DNA of 64,000 nucleotides from Fimbriiglobus ruber (lineage in GTDB: Bacteria > Planctomycetota > Planctomycetia > Gemmatales > Gemmataceae), in contig NZ_NIDE01000014.1 of NCBI RefSeq assembly GCF_002197845.1, forward strand, positions 62,001 to 126,000. Reading direction: 5' to 3'. The position numbers were made by a program, and so were the translations under genes. Shown in pieces: positions 9,056 through 19,259 of the stretch (position 1 is the first letter of the stretch; every line of letters starts with the position of its first letter). The notes below the pieces were generated by a model. The model was not told the origin of the DNA and did no database searches. It saw only the letters and a list, made by a program, of their open reading frames with translations.

Positions 9056-9760
9056 ATGACGATTCAACACCCCCTCGTCCGCACCGAGACCCGATTAAAC
9101 GGCCGGCACCAACATACTTACGAAGCGATCTTCCGCCACCCGACGGCCCAGAGCCTGGAGTGGCACGACGTGGTGTCCCTGCTCGACGCCTTGGCGGACG
9201 TGGTCGAAGGACACGACGGCTCTTTCCACGTGACGCGGGACAAGCACAAACTCACCCTACACCACCCCAAACACAAGGACATCCCCGCCGCCGACGTGTT
9301 GGCCGTTCGCCACTTTCTGGAAGTGTCGAACGAAGCCGAGGGCCCCTCACCCGTCGCCCCGGGCGTCCGCCTGCTCGTGGTCATCGACCACCGGGAGGCG
9401 ACCATCCACCTCACCGAGTCTCACGGGGCCGTCCCCCAGAAGATCCTACCTTACGACCCCCACGGCTTCGGGCGGCACCTCCGGTCCCGCAATGAAGAAA
9501 CCGACGGCAAGCGGCAGCCGGAGCGGAAAAGCTACTACGAGGCCATCGCCGAAACCCTGCGCGGCGCGGACCAAATTCTGATCTTCGGAAGCGGCACCGG
9601 GGAGAGCAGCGCCGTGGACCAGCTGCTTGCCGACTTGAAGGCCAATCATCCCGACGTGGCCGAACACGTTGCCGGCACGGTCGTCACCGACGGGTATCAC
9701 CCGACCGAGAGCCAGTTGCTCGCCAAGGCGCGGGAATTCTTCGCCCCGAAAAGCGAATAG
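9056..9760 (+). CDS. HicA-like / release-factor-like fusion protein
   Basis: This is a 234-residue soluble protein. Residues about 35-90 read W-x-D-V-x-S-L-L ... GSFHVT ... HHPKHKDIP, which follows the HicA double-stranded-RNA-binding-like fold, with the HicA GSHH region here GSFH. The C-terminal half (LLVVIDHREATIH, then ILIFGSGTGESSAVDQLL and GTVVTDGYHPTESQLL) resembles the bacterial eRF1-like/host-attachment family that acts on ribosomes or tRNA. A stress-time translation role is an inference. The start at 9056 follows a short leader with no strong ribosome binding site. Confidence 0.6.
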   Translation: MTIQHPLVRTETRLNGRHQHTYEAIFRHPTAQSLEWHDVVSLLDALADVVEGHDGSFHVTRDKHKLTLHHPKHKDIPAADVLAVRHFLEVSNEAEGPSPVAPGVRLLVVIDHREATIHLTESHGAVPQKILPYDPHGFGRHLRSRNEETDGKRQPERKSYYEAIAETLRGADQILIFGSGTGESSAVDQLLADLKANHPDVAEHVAGTVVTDGYHPTESQLLAKAREFFAPKSE

Positions 9761-9878
9761 CCGCAACGCTTACGCCGGGAATTGACCGGAACGCGCTGCG
9801 TAGACGAACAGCGCGTGAACAGATTCTTGAAGCGATCACCGTATTTCTGCCGTAACAGGCAAATCGAGGGAACGAGCG

Positions 9879-10412
9879 ATGTCCAAATTGAATTCCGTCG
9901 TCGCGGTCTTTGACGCGCACGACCAGGCCGAGAGCGCGATCCGCGAACTTCAGGCGGACGGCTTCGACATGCAAAAACTGTCGATCGTCGGGAAAGACTA
10001 CCACACGGAGGAACACGTCGTCGGCTACTACACCACCGGCGACCGCATGTTGTATTGGGGCAAGTTGGGAGCCTTCTGGGGCGGCTTCTGGGGATTACTG
10101 CTTGGTTCCGGGTTCTTCTGGGTTCCAGGCATCGGCCAACTCCTCGTGGCCGGACCACTCGTCATGTGGCTCGTCGGCGCCCTCGAAGAGGCCGCCGTGG
10201 TCGGCGGGTTGAGCGCCCTCGGCGCCGCCCTGTTCAGCATCGGCGTTCCGAAAAACAGCGTCGTGGAGTACGAGACCGAGGTGAAAAACGGCAAACTCCT
10301 CCTCGTCGCCCACGGGACGCCGGACGACGTGGAACGGGCCAAACACCTCTTGCAAAAAACGCGCGCGAAATCGACGGCGATGCATGCCGAACCCGTCGCC
10401 GTTGGCTCGTAA
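9879..10412 (+). CDS. General-stress-protein-like protein with glycine-zipper membrane segment
   Basis: The protein has 177 residues. The N-terminal 60 residues (VVAVFDAHDQAESAIRELQADGFDMQKLSIVGKD) match the alpha/beta module of GSP17M/YsnF-like stress proteins. A Gly/Trp-rich hydrophobic stretch follows (GKLGAFWGGFWGLLLGSGFF and AGPLVMWLVGALEE) that could insert in a membrane as two helices. The C-terminal 60 residues repeat an alpha/beta pattern (NGKLLLVAHGTPDDVERAKHLL). It sits in a co-directional run of stress genes that ends in phosphoketolase. Confidence 0.72.
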   Translation: MSKLNSVVAVFDAHDQAESAIRELQADGFDMQKLSIVGKDYHTEEHVVGYYTTGDRMLYWGKLGAFWGGFWGLLLGSGFFWVPGIGQLLVAGPLVMWLVGALEEAAVVGGLSALGAALFSIGVPKNSVVEYETEVKNGKLLLVAHGTPDDVERAKHLLQKTRAKSTAMHAEPVAVGS

Positions 10413-10449
10413 CGGATGTCGCGAAAACACGATCAGGAGAAAAAGTCAG

Positions 10450-10695
10450 ATGTCCACGAAAACGCGGCAGCCGAATCACGGTAGCCACTTGGGCAACGCC
10501 GCGACGAGAGAATGGCTCGACGAGAACATACCACCCGTCGGGCCGCCGGCCGGCGCGGAACAGCAGTCTCATTTGATCCGCGCCCGCGCCTATGCCCTGT
10601 GGGAGCGGGCCGGGAAGCCGGACGGCGACGCGGACCGGGAACGGTTTTGGTACGTGGCCGAAAAGGAGTTCCGGGAGGCTCATGCGAGGGGATGA
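10450..10695 (+). CDS. DUF2934 family protein
   Basis: This 81-residue protein has a C-terminal [18 protein letters not shown]...[13 protein letters not shown] segment that fits the short DUF2934 helical motif seen in many stress clusters. AGGAGAAA stands about 10 bp before the ATG at 10450; an in-frame ATG at 10384 lies inside the preceding gene and is unlikely. The function is unknown. Confidence 0.75.
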   Translation: MSTKTRQPNHGSHLGNAATREWLDENIPPVGPPAGAEQQSHLIRARAYALWERAGKPDGDADRERFWYVAEKEFREAHARG

Positions 10696-10742
10696 ATGTT
10701 AAGAAGCGAAGCCACCCTGACCCGACTCAAGAGGATTTGACG

Positions 10743-13237
10743 ATGCCAATGCGAGTTCCGACGGACGAGCAGCGGAAGACGGACCCCGCTGGGAACAGAA
10801 CGTCCGCGACGAGTACGGACCGGCAGGCCCTTCCGGAAAGCTCGAATCACAACTCGACGGGTGGCAATCGGGAACCGCTTACGCCGGACCTGCTCCGAAA
10901 AATCGACGCCTACTGGCGGGCCGCGAATTACGTCTCCGTCGGCCAGATCTACCTCTGCGACAACCCGCTGCTCCGGGAGCCGCTGAAGTTGTCGCACGTG
11001 AAACAACTATTGCTGGGCCACTGGGGAACGACGCCGGGCCAGAACTTCCTTTACGTCCACTTGAACCGGGTCATCACCAAGTATGACCTCAACATGATCT
11101 ACATCTCGGGACCGGGGCACGGCGCCCCGGCGGTGGTCGGCCAGGTTTACCTCGAAGGCACGTACAGCGAAGTCTACCCAGCCATTACACGGGACGAAGT
11201 CGGGCTGAAGAAGTTGTTCAAGCAGTTTTCCTTTCCCGGCGGGATTTCCAGCCACGTTTCGCCGCAGACGCCCGGGTCGATCCACGAAGGGGGTGAACTG
11301 GGGTACTCGCTCAGCCACGCCTTCGGCGCCGCGTTCGACAACCCGGACCTCGTCGTCGCGTGCGTCGTGGGCGACGGCGAGGCCGAGACCGGCCCGCTGG
11401 CGACCGCGTGGCATTCCAACAAATTCCTGAACCCGGTGACCGACGGCGTGGTCCTGCCGATTCTCGACCTGAACGGGTACAAGATTTCCAACCCGACCAT
11501 TCTCGCCCGCATCAGTCACGAGGAATTGGAGCAACTCTTCCGCGGCTACGGGTGGACGCCCTATTTCGTCGAGGGCAACGACCCGGACAAAATGCACCAG
11601 GCGATGGCCGCCACGCTCGACCGGGTGGTGGAGCAAATCAAGCGGATCCGACAAGACGCCCGCACCCAGGGGAAGCCCGAACGACCCCGCTGGCCGATGA
11701 TCGTGTTCAATTCGCCAAAGGGCTGGACGGGGCCGAAAGAGGTCGACGGTCAGCCGGTGGAAGGCACGTTCCGGTCGCACCAGGTGCCCCTATCCGTGTC
11801 GTCCACCGCTCCCCCGAGCACCTCGAGCAGTTAGAAAGTTGGATGAGGAGCTACAAGCCGGAAGAACTCTTCGACGAACACGGGCGACTCCTGCCCGAGT
11901 TGGCCGACCTGGCTCCCAAGGGCGACCGGCGAATGGGCGCCAACCCGCACGCGAACGGCGGGAGGTTGTTGCGCGAGCTGAACGTGCCGGACTACCGCAC
12001 CTACGCGGTGAACGTCCCCTCGCCCACGGCCGTCGACGCCGGGAACGTCCACGTGCTGGGGCGGTTCCTGCGGGACGTGATCAAACTGAACACGGACCCG
12101 CGGAATTTTCGGATCTTCGGCCCCGACGAAACGGTATCCAATCGCCTGGAAGACGTCTTCAAGGTGACGAACCGGCAGTGGGAAGCCGAGACGGTCCCGA
12201 ACGACGAGTTCCTCATGCCCAGCGGGGGCGTAATGGAAGTCCTGAGTGAACACCAGTGCGAGGGGTGGCTGGAGGGTTATCTCCTCACCGGGCGGCACGG
12301 CCTGTTCAACAGTTATGAGGCGTTCATCCGCATCGTCGATTCCATGTTCACGCAGCACGCCAAGTGGCTGAAGATGTCGGCGGAGTTGCCGTGGCGGCAG
12401 AAGATCGCCTCGCTGAACTACCTGTTGACCTCCCACGTCTGGCGGCAGGACCACAACGGGTTCACCCACCAGGACCCCGGCTTCATCGACCACGTCATCA
12501 ACAAGAAAGCGGCGATGGTGCGCGTCTACCTGCCGCCGGACGCCAACTGTCTGTTGTCGGTCATGGACCACTGCCTCCGCAGCCTGAACTACATCAACGT
12601 GGTCGTGTGCGGCAAGCACGAGGCCCCGCAACTGCTGGGGATGGACGCGGCGGCCGACCACTGCGCGAAAGGGATCGGCGTCTGGGAGTGGGCGGGCACC
12701 GACGAGGGAGTGGAACCGGACGTGGTGATGGCGTGCTGCGGCGACGTCCCGACCCTGGAGACGCTGGCCGCCGTTTCGATCATGCGCGAGCACCTGCCCG
12801 ATTTGAAGGTCCGGGTGGTCAACGTGGTCGATCTCATGCGATTGGAACCCGACACCGAACACCCGCACGGACTGAGCGACGCGGCTTACGACGCCCTGTT
12901 CACGAAAGACAAGCACGTCATCTTCGCCTTCCACGGCTACCCGTGGGTGATCCACCGCCTGACCTACCGGCGGGCCAACCGCAACATGCACGTCCGCGGG
13001 TACAAGGAAGAGGGTACAATCACGACGGCCTTCGACATGACCGTCCTGAACGACATGGATCGCTTCCATTTGGTGATGGACACGATCGACCGCCTGCCGC
13101 AGACGGGCACCAAGGGCATCGAACTCAAGCGGTTGCTCGGGGAGAAACTCGCCCAACACCGGCTCTACATCGACGAACACGGCATCGACATGCCCGAGAT
13201 TCGCGACTGGAGATGGCCTCTACTCCCTCAGCGATAA
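10743..13237 (+). pseudogene. xfp: Phosphoketolase, split by a one-base frameshift
   Basis: The two halves together form a full phosphoketolase of about 830 residues. The first half (10743 to about 11794) carries the TPP-binding region [19 protein letters not shown] and the pattern GPGHGAPA. The second half resumes in another frame at [23 protein letters not shown] and runs to 13237, with the family's [18 protein letters not shown] and [12 protein letters not shown]-like regions. The frame changes near 11791-11797, where HQVPLS would normally lead straight into ..PEHL; adding one G restores the frame. The enzyme cleaves xylulose-5-P or fructose-6-P to acetyl phosphate. Either the gene is inactivated or the consensus lacks a base. 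Confidence 0.9.
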
Positions 13238-13353
13238 CGCCGGGAATGAAGAAACGATTCGGACGCCCAATCGAAACCGGGGGCCAGAACCAGCCGGCCT
13301 GTCATTTTGTCGCGAACTCCGGAACGCACTGCAAGAGATAAAGGCAGTCAGTC

Positions 13354-13569
13354 ATGAATAAGACCGAACACGACGCCCAGCGGAAGTCTGCCCATCGCGA
13401 GGATCGATCCTGGCACGCCGCTTGGAAACGGCCACACCACGACTGGCGTTTTTGGGCCGCGATCGTCCTGATGCTGATCGGGATCGCCGTCTACATCCTG
13501 ACGGACAGTGAAGTGTTGCGACCCGGCAACTCGGACCACCAGCCGATGCCAGAGACTCTCGGGAATTGA
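13354..13569 (+). CDS. Small single-pass membrane protein
   Basis: This 71-residue protein has a charged N-terminus rich in His, Arg and Trp, then one clear membrane segment (FWAAIVLMLIGIAVYILT, about 33-50) and a short polar tail. The start at 13354 is reasonable. It lies between the phosphoketolase and ATPase genes; the function is unknown. Confidence 0.55.
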   Translation: MNKTEHDAQRKSAHREDRSWHAAWKRPHHDWRFWAAIVLMLIGIAVYILTDSEVLRPGNSDHQPMPETLGN

Positions 13570-13688
13570 GCTGTCGCGACCAGCCCTTACCCTCTCGGGG
13601 CGATCGTTCTGGTGTTACCTAAAGAGCAAGAGAAGTATTCTCAAACGACATCGCTTCGCGTGGGTCATTGGGATGGATCAAGAGCCGT

Positions 13689-13811
13689 AAACTCCCGCAG
13701 GTCTATCTGGCCCGACACGTCGAGACGGCGTGGGCGCTGACCGGCTACCAGGCGGGCCGGACCGGCTCACTCCATACCGAACGGGCCGAGCTCCACACCA
13801 TTTCGCTGATA
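13689..13811 (+). pseudogene. Remnant of a histidine-phosphatase (phosphoglycerate-mutase-like) gene
   Basis: Read in the plus frame, the DNA gives KLPQVYLARHVETAWALTGY and then QAGRTGSLHTERAEL. This matches the first 40 residues of the histidine phosphatase superfamily, whose signature is VYLxRHGETxWxxxGxxxGRTDxPLTERG. The glycine after the catalytic RH is changed to Val, LT is changed to HT, and the reading then runs into the ATPase leader with no further homology. It is therefore a truncated, decaying fragment. Confidence 0.6.
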
Positions 13812-13812
13812 G

Positions 13813-15713
<1,901 letters not shown>

Positions 15714-15721
<8 letters not shown>

Positions 15722-16067
15722 CGAACCTGGACCCGCCCCGACGGGCGAGTCGAACCCGAACGACGAGTCGGCACTCGGCCGTGAGGTCCGCAGGCAGGCG
15801 GCGCGCAAGCTCAAGGCCCGGCGTCAGGCCGCCCGGGGCGTCTGGTTCGGCTTCGGCATGTCCGGACTCATCGGCTGGTCCGTCGTCCTCCCGACGCTGC
15901 TCGGGGTGGCGCTGGGCGTCTGGCTGGACGAGCACTACCCGGCCCGCCATTCCTGGACGCTTACGCTCCTGATCCTCGGCCTCGTCCTCGGTTGCTGGAA
16001 CGCGTGGCATTGGGTGACCAAGGAGCAACAAGGGATGCGGCGGGAAGAGGACACGAACGATGTCTGA
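15714..16067 (+). CDS. atpQ: N-ATPase AtpQ (AtpI/AtpZ-like) membrane subunit
   Basis: The protein has 117 residues from a GTG at 15714. An Arg/Lys-rich N-terminus precedes two membrane helices (about 45-67 and 77-98) with GVALGVWLDEHYP between them, the AtpI-like pattern. In N-ATPase operons this gene sits between atpC and atpR, as here. It is thought to help c-ring assembly or ion loading. It overlaps both neighbours by a few bases. Confidence 0.82.
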
Positions 16068-16374
16068 ACTCATCACCCTGGTGCCAGCGGCGTTGGCCGG
16101 CGGCGTACTCGGTGCGGGCTTCTTCGGCGGGCTGTGGTGGACGGTGACGCGGGCCGTATCCTCCCCGGCACCGGCGGTCTGGTTTCTCGTCAGCATGCTG
16201 CTGCGAACGGGCGTCGCCCTGGCCGGGTTTTATTTCGTCGCCCAGGGAGACTGGACGAGGCTGCTCGCGTGCCTCGCGGGCTTCCTCGCCGCGCGGGCCG
16301 CCGTCACCCGGCTCACCCGCCCGGCCGAAGAAAAGCCCCACCGTCTGGCGGAGGAGGTCGGCCGTGAACCTTAG
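16060..16374 (+). CDS. atpR: N-ATPase AtpR membrane subunit
   Basis: This 104-residue protein has three hydrophobic segments, starts MSELITLVPAALAGG and ends in a charged tail. The third helix carries FLAARAAVTRL, matching the Arg-bearing helix of the AtpR family (TIGR03165), which is specific to N-ATPases and probably works with AtpQ in assembly of the c ring. Its 3' end overlaps the GTG start of atpB. Confidence 0.82.
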   Translation: MSELITLVPAALAGGVLGAGFFGGLWWTVTRAVSSPAPAVWFLVSMLLRTGVALAGFYFVAQGDWTRLLACLAGFLAARAAVTRLTRPAEEKPHRLAEEVGREP

Positions 16375-17035
16375 TCCGGACCAGAAGATCTTCTGGCAGC
16401 ACGGCTTCGTGACCCTCAACGCGACCATCGTCACGACCTGGGGGTTGATGCTCGTGATGACCGCGGGCGCGGTCCTGATCACGCGGAAGTTGAAGACCGA
16501 CGGGCCGATATCGCGGTGGCAGAGCGTCCTCGAAATTCTGGTGACGGGCATCCGGGAGCAAATCCGGGAGGTCGGCTTGCGCGATCCGGACAAGTACCTC
16601 GATTTCTTGGGCACATTGTTCCTGTTCGTCGCCACGGCGAGCCTGTTCACCATCGTCCCCGGCTACGACCCGCCGACGGGTTCGCTCTCGACGACGGTGG
16701 CGCTGGCGCTGTGCGTGTTCGCGGCGGTCCCGATCTTCGGCGTCCGGGCGCGGGGCTGGCGCGGGTACCTGGCCTCGTACCTGAAGCCGACGTTCATCAT
16801 GCTCCCGTTCAACATCATCAGCGAGTTCGCGCGCACCCTGGCCCTCGCCGTCCGCCTGTTCGGCAACATGATGAGCGGGGCCATGATCGTCGGCATCCTG
16901 CTCACCATTACGCCGTTCCTCTTCCCGATCGTCATGACCGCGCTCGGCCTACTCGTCGGCATGGTCCAGGCTTACATCTTCGCCGTCCTCGCCACCGTCT
17001 ACATCGCGGGCGCCACGGGCGACGGCGAGGGCTAA
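16364..17035 (+). CDS. atpB: N-ATPase F0 subunit a
   Basis: The protein has 223 residues with five to six membrane helices. The essential stator arginine lies in LALAVRLFGNMMSG (about residue 163), and the last helix region is QAYIFAVLATVYIAGA. The GTG start at 16364 overlaps atpR. The a subunit forms the ion half-channels next to the c ring. Confidence 0.93.
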   Translation: MNLSPDQKIFWQHGFVTLNATIVTTWGLMLVMTAGAVLITRKLKTDGPISRWQSVLEILVTGIREQIREVGLRDPDKYLDFLGTLFLFVATASLFTIVPGYDPPTGSLSTTVALALCVFAAVPIFGVRARGWRGYLASYLKPTFIMLPFNIISEFARTLALAVRLFGNMMSGAMIVGILLTITPFLFPIVMTALGLLVGMVQAYIFAVLATVYIAGATGDGEG

Positions 17036-17068
17036 CTCGTTCGGCCGCGAACCTTCTCAGGAGACGCT

Positions 17069-17341
17069 ATGGATCCCATGACGCTCGTCGCGCTGGCCTC
17101 GATCGTGACCGCCGGGCTCACGACCGGGTTCGGCTGCCTGGGGCCGGCGCTGAGCGAAGGTCGGGCCGTGGCGGCGGCGCTGGGCTCGCTCGCCCAACAA
17201 CCCGACGCCGCCGCCACCATCACGCGGACCCTGTTCGTCGGGCTCGCGATGATCGAATCCACCGCCATTTATTGCTTCGTGGTCTCGATGATTCTGATAT
17301 TCGCCAACCCGTTCTGGAATCACGTCGTCGCGAAAGGGTAG
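17069..17341 (+). CDS. atpE: N-ATPase F0 subunit c with two-carboxylate motif
   Basis: This 90-residue hairpin of two helices has the ion-binding residues Glu63-Ser64-Thr65 and Tyr68 in helix 2 (MIESTAIYCF). Helix 1 has Glu30 in the place where Ilyobacter c has Gln32 (GPALSEGRAV). That is the Na+ ligand set plus a second carboxylate, as described for the Fusobacterium-type c ring. Na+ coupling is likely but not proven by sequence. GGAGA precedes the ATG. Confidence 0.93.
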   Translation: MDPMTLVALASIVTAGLTTGFGCLGPALSEGRAVAAALGSLAQQPDAAATITRTLFVGLAMIESTAIYCFVVSMILIFANPFWNHVVAKG

Positions 17342-17344
17342 GCC

Positions 17345-18145
17345 ATGACCATCGACTGGTTCACGGTCGCCGCCGAGGCGGTCAACTTCCTCATCCTGGC
17401 GTGGTTGTTGAAGCGGTTCCTCTACAGACCCATTCTCGCCGCCATCGACGCGCGGGAGACCGGCATCGCGACCCGGCTCGCACAAGCCGCGGCCAAGGAG
17501 GCCGAGGCGAACAAGCAGCGCGACGACTTTCAGCACAAGAACGCCGAGTTCGACCAGCAGCGCGGGGCGCTGTTCGGCAAAGTCACCGACGAGGCTGGGG
17601 CCGAGCGGAAGCGGCTGATCGACGCCGCGCGGGCGAAGGCCGACGCCTTACGGACCAAGCGCCGTGAGGCGTTGCAGGCCGAAGAAAAAACGTTGGCTCA
17701 GGAGATCGTCCGGCAGACCCAACGGGAAATCTTTGCCATATCGCGTAAGGCCCTCGCGGACCTCGCGGCGGCGAGCTTGGAAGAGCGGATGACCGACGTG
17801 TTCGTGCGCCGCTTGCGGGAATTGAACGGGGACGAGAAGACGCAACTGGCTGCCATTCTCCGGGGAGAGACGCAAGGGGCTCTCGTCCGGAGCGCGTTCG
17901 ACCTCCCTCCCGCCCAGCGGGCCGCCATCGAGGGGGCGATCCGAGAAACGCTCGCCGCCGGAGCCCCAGTCCGGTTCGAGACCGTGCCCGCCCTCCTCGG
18001 CGGCATCGAACTCACCGCCAGCGGGCACAAGGTGGCCTGGAGCATCGCCGACTACCTGACGTCGCTCGAAAAGAAAGTCGGCGAGTTGGTGGAATCGGAC
18101 CCGTCGCAGGCAGCGAAGCAGGGGGCCAACGGCCATGCCGGCTGA
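17345..18145 (+). CDS. atpF: N-ATPase F0 subunit b, long form with delta-like C-terminus
   Basis: The protein has 266 residues. One N-terminal membrane helix (FTVAAEAVNFLILAWLLKRF) is followed by a long charged coiled coil (about 50-145). A C-terminal part (about 150-240) contains RFETVPALLGGIELTASGHKVAWS, which resembles the end of the delta subunit. N-ATPase operons lack a separate atpH, so the fused domain probably replaces it as stator. The TGA overlaps the ATG of atpA. Confidence 0.9.
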   Translation: MTIDWFTVAAEAVNFLILAWLLKRFLYRPILAAIDARETGIATRLAQAAAKEAEANKQRDDFQHKNAEFDQQRGALFGKVTDEAGAERKRLIDAARAKADALRTKRREALQAEEKTLAQEIVRQTQREIFAISRKALADLAAASLEERMTDVFVRRLRELNGDEKTQLAAILRGETQGALVRSAFDLPPAQRAAIEGAIRETLAAGAPVRFETVPALLGGIELTASGHKVAWSIADYLTSLEKKVGELVESDPSQAAKQGANGHAG

Positions 18146-18195
18146 CATCCTGCGGAGCATCCTTGACCGTACCTTCGCGGACATAGGGCGACCGG
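18135..18195 (+). pseudogene. atpA: N-ATPase alpha subunit, truncated to about 19 codons by an insertion sequence
   Basis: An ATG at 18135 overlaps the end of atpF and gives MPADILRSILDRTFADIGRP, a plausible N-ATPase alpha-subunit start in the expected operon position. The reading frame then runs into the terminal inverted repeat of the ISAzo13-type element (from 18192). No further atpA or atpG sequence occurs in the window. Without alpha and gamma the ATPase encoded here cannot be complete. Confidence 0.75.
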
Positions 18196-19259
18196 AACAA
18201 TTACTTCACCCTTTGGCCGCACCCGAAACTCCTTGGCGTGGCCGGATGGTATAGTTCCAACTCGGACAGGTCTTATGCCGTCGCAAGCGCAACTTCCTCA
18301 TCTCGTGATCCGTGACCTTCAGGCCCCTCTCATAGTTTCCCCGCAACAACACGGCTTTCACCTGCAAGCCTGTTTCGGTTCTCGTGTCCTGAATATAGCC
18401 CAACAAGATCAACCACGAACGCAAGGGCTTGCCGGCCCAGTTGATGTTGATAAAGCTGAACAGCCGATGCTCAATCGGGTTCCACTTGGAGCCACCGCGG
18501 GGGTAGTGGCACACCGTCACCTCCAGGTTGAAGGCGTCAGCCAGCCGTTCCTGCAACTGACGCTTCCACATCCGAGGCCGACAGCCATTACTGCCACCCG
18601 AGTCCGCCAGGATCAGGAGTTTGGTAGCGTCCGGGAAACGACGGCGACCGTGGCTCTTCCACCACGAGACAATCGCATCGACCGCAAACTCCGGCGTGTC
18701 GGCCGATTCGCCCACGTACACGTAACCGCGGTCGTGTTGTACCAGGTAGATGCCATACGGGGTGGCCCGGCCCTCGGCGTCACTGAGGAAGTCATAAGCG
18801 TTGACCTCGTCCGCCTCGTGGCACCAGGTCTGCCCATCCTGCTGGAAGTTGCCGATCAACTCTTTTTTCTTGGTATCCACGCTGATGACCGGCCTGCCCG
18901 CTTTCAGGAACCGCCGCTTCTGGTGGGCGATGTAGCGGAACTGACGATCCCGATCGGGGTGCGGTGGGCCGGTAAACCGTTTCCGATTCGCCTTCAACGA
19001 GTACTTGAGTTTGTGGAGCAAACGCCGGACGGTCTTGGGGTCGATGGCATGGCCTCGTTGGGCCAGCAGTTGGCCCAGTCGCTTCAGGCTCAGACGCACC
19101 CACCGCTGTTTCGTCATCGGGTCGCCGCCGGTGTCATCGACCAGCAGGGCTACCAGGTCTCGCTCCAGGACCGGATCTTTTTTTCCAAGGGCGGGCGGCC
19201 CGCTCCAGGGCGGCGGACCCGTCCCGGCGGGAGGTTGGCAAAAGCCGACCCTAACTCTT

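Noticed and set aside
11831-13180. 449-codon minus-strand ORF
   Set aside because: Antisense shadow of the second half of phosphoketolase.
18192-18213. Intact atpA continuing beyond the IS
   Set aside because: No alpha-subunit motifs occur on either side of the nested elements.
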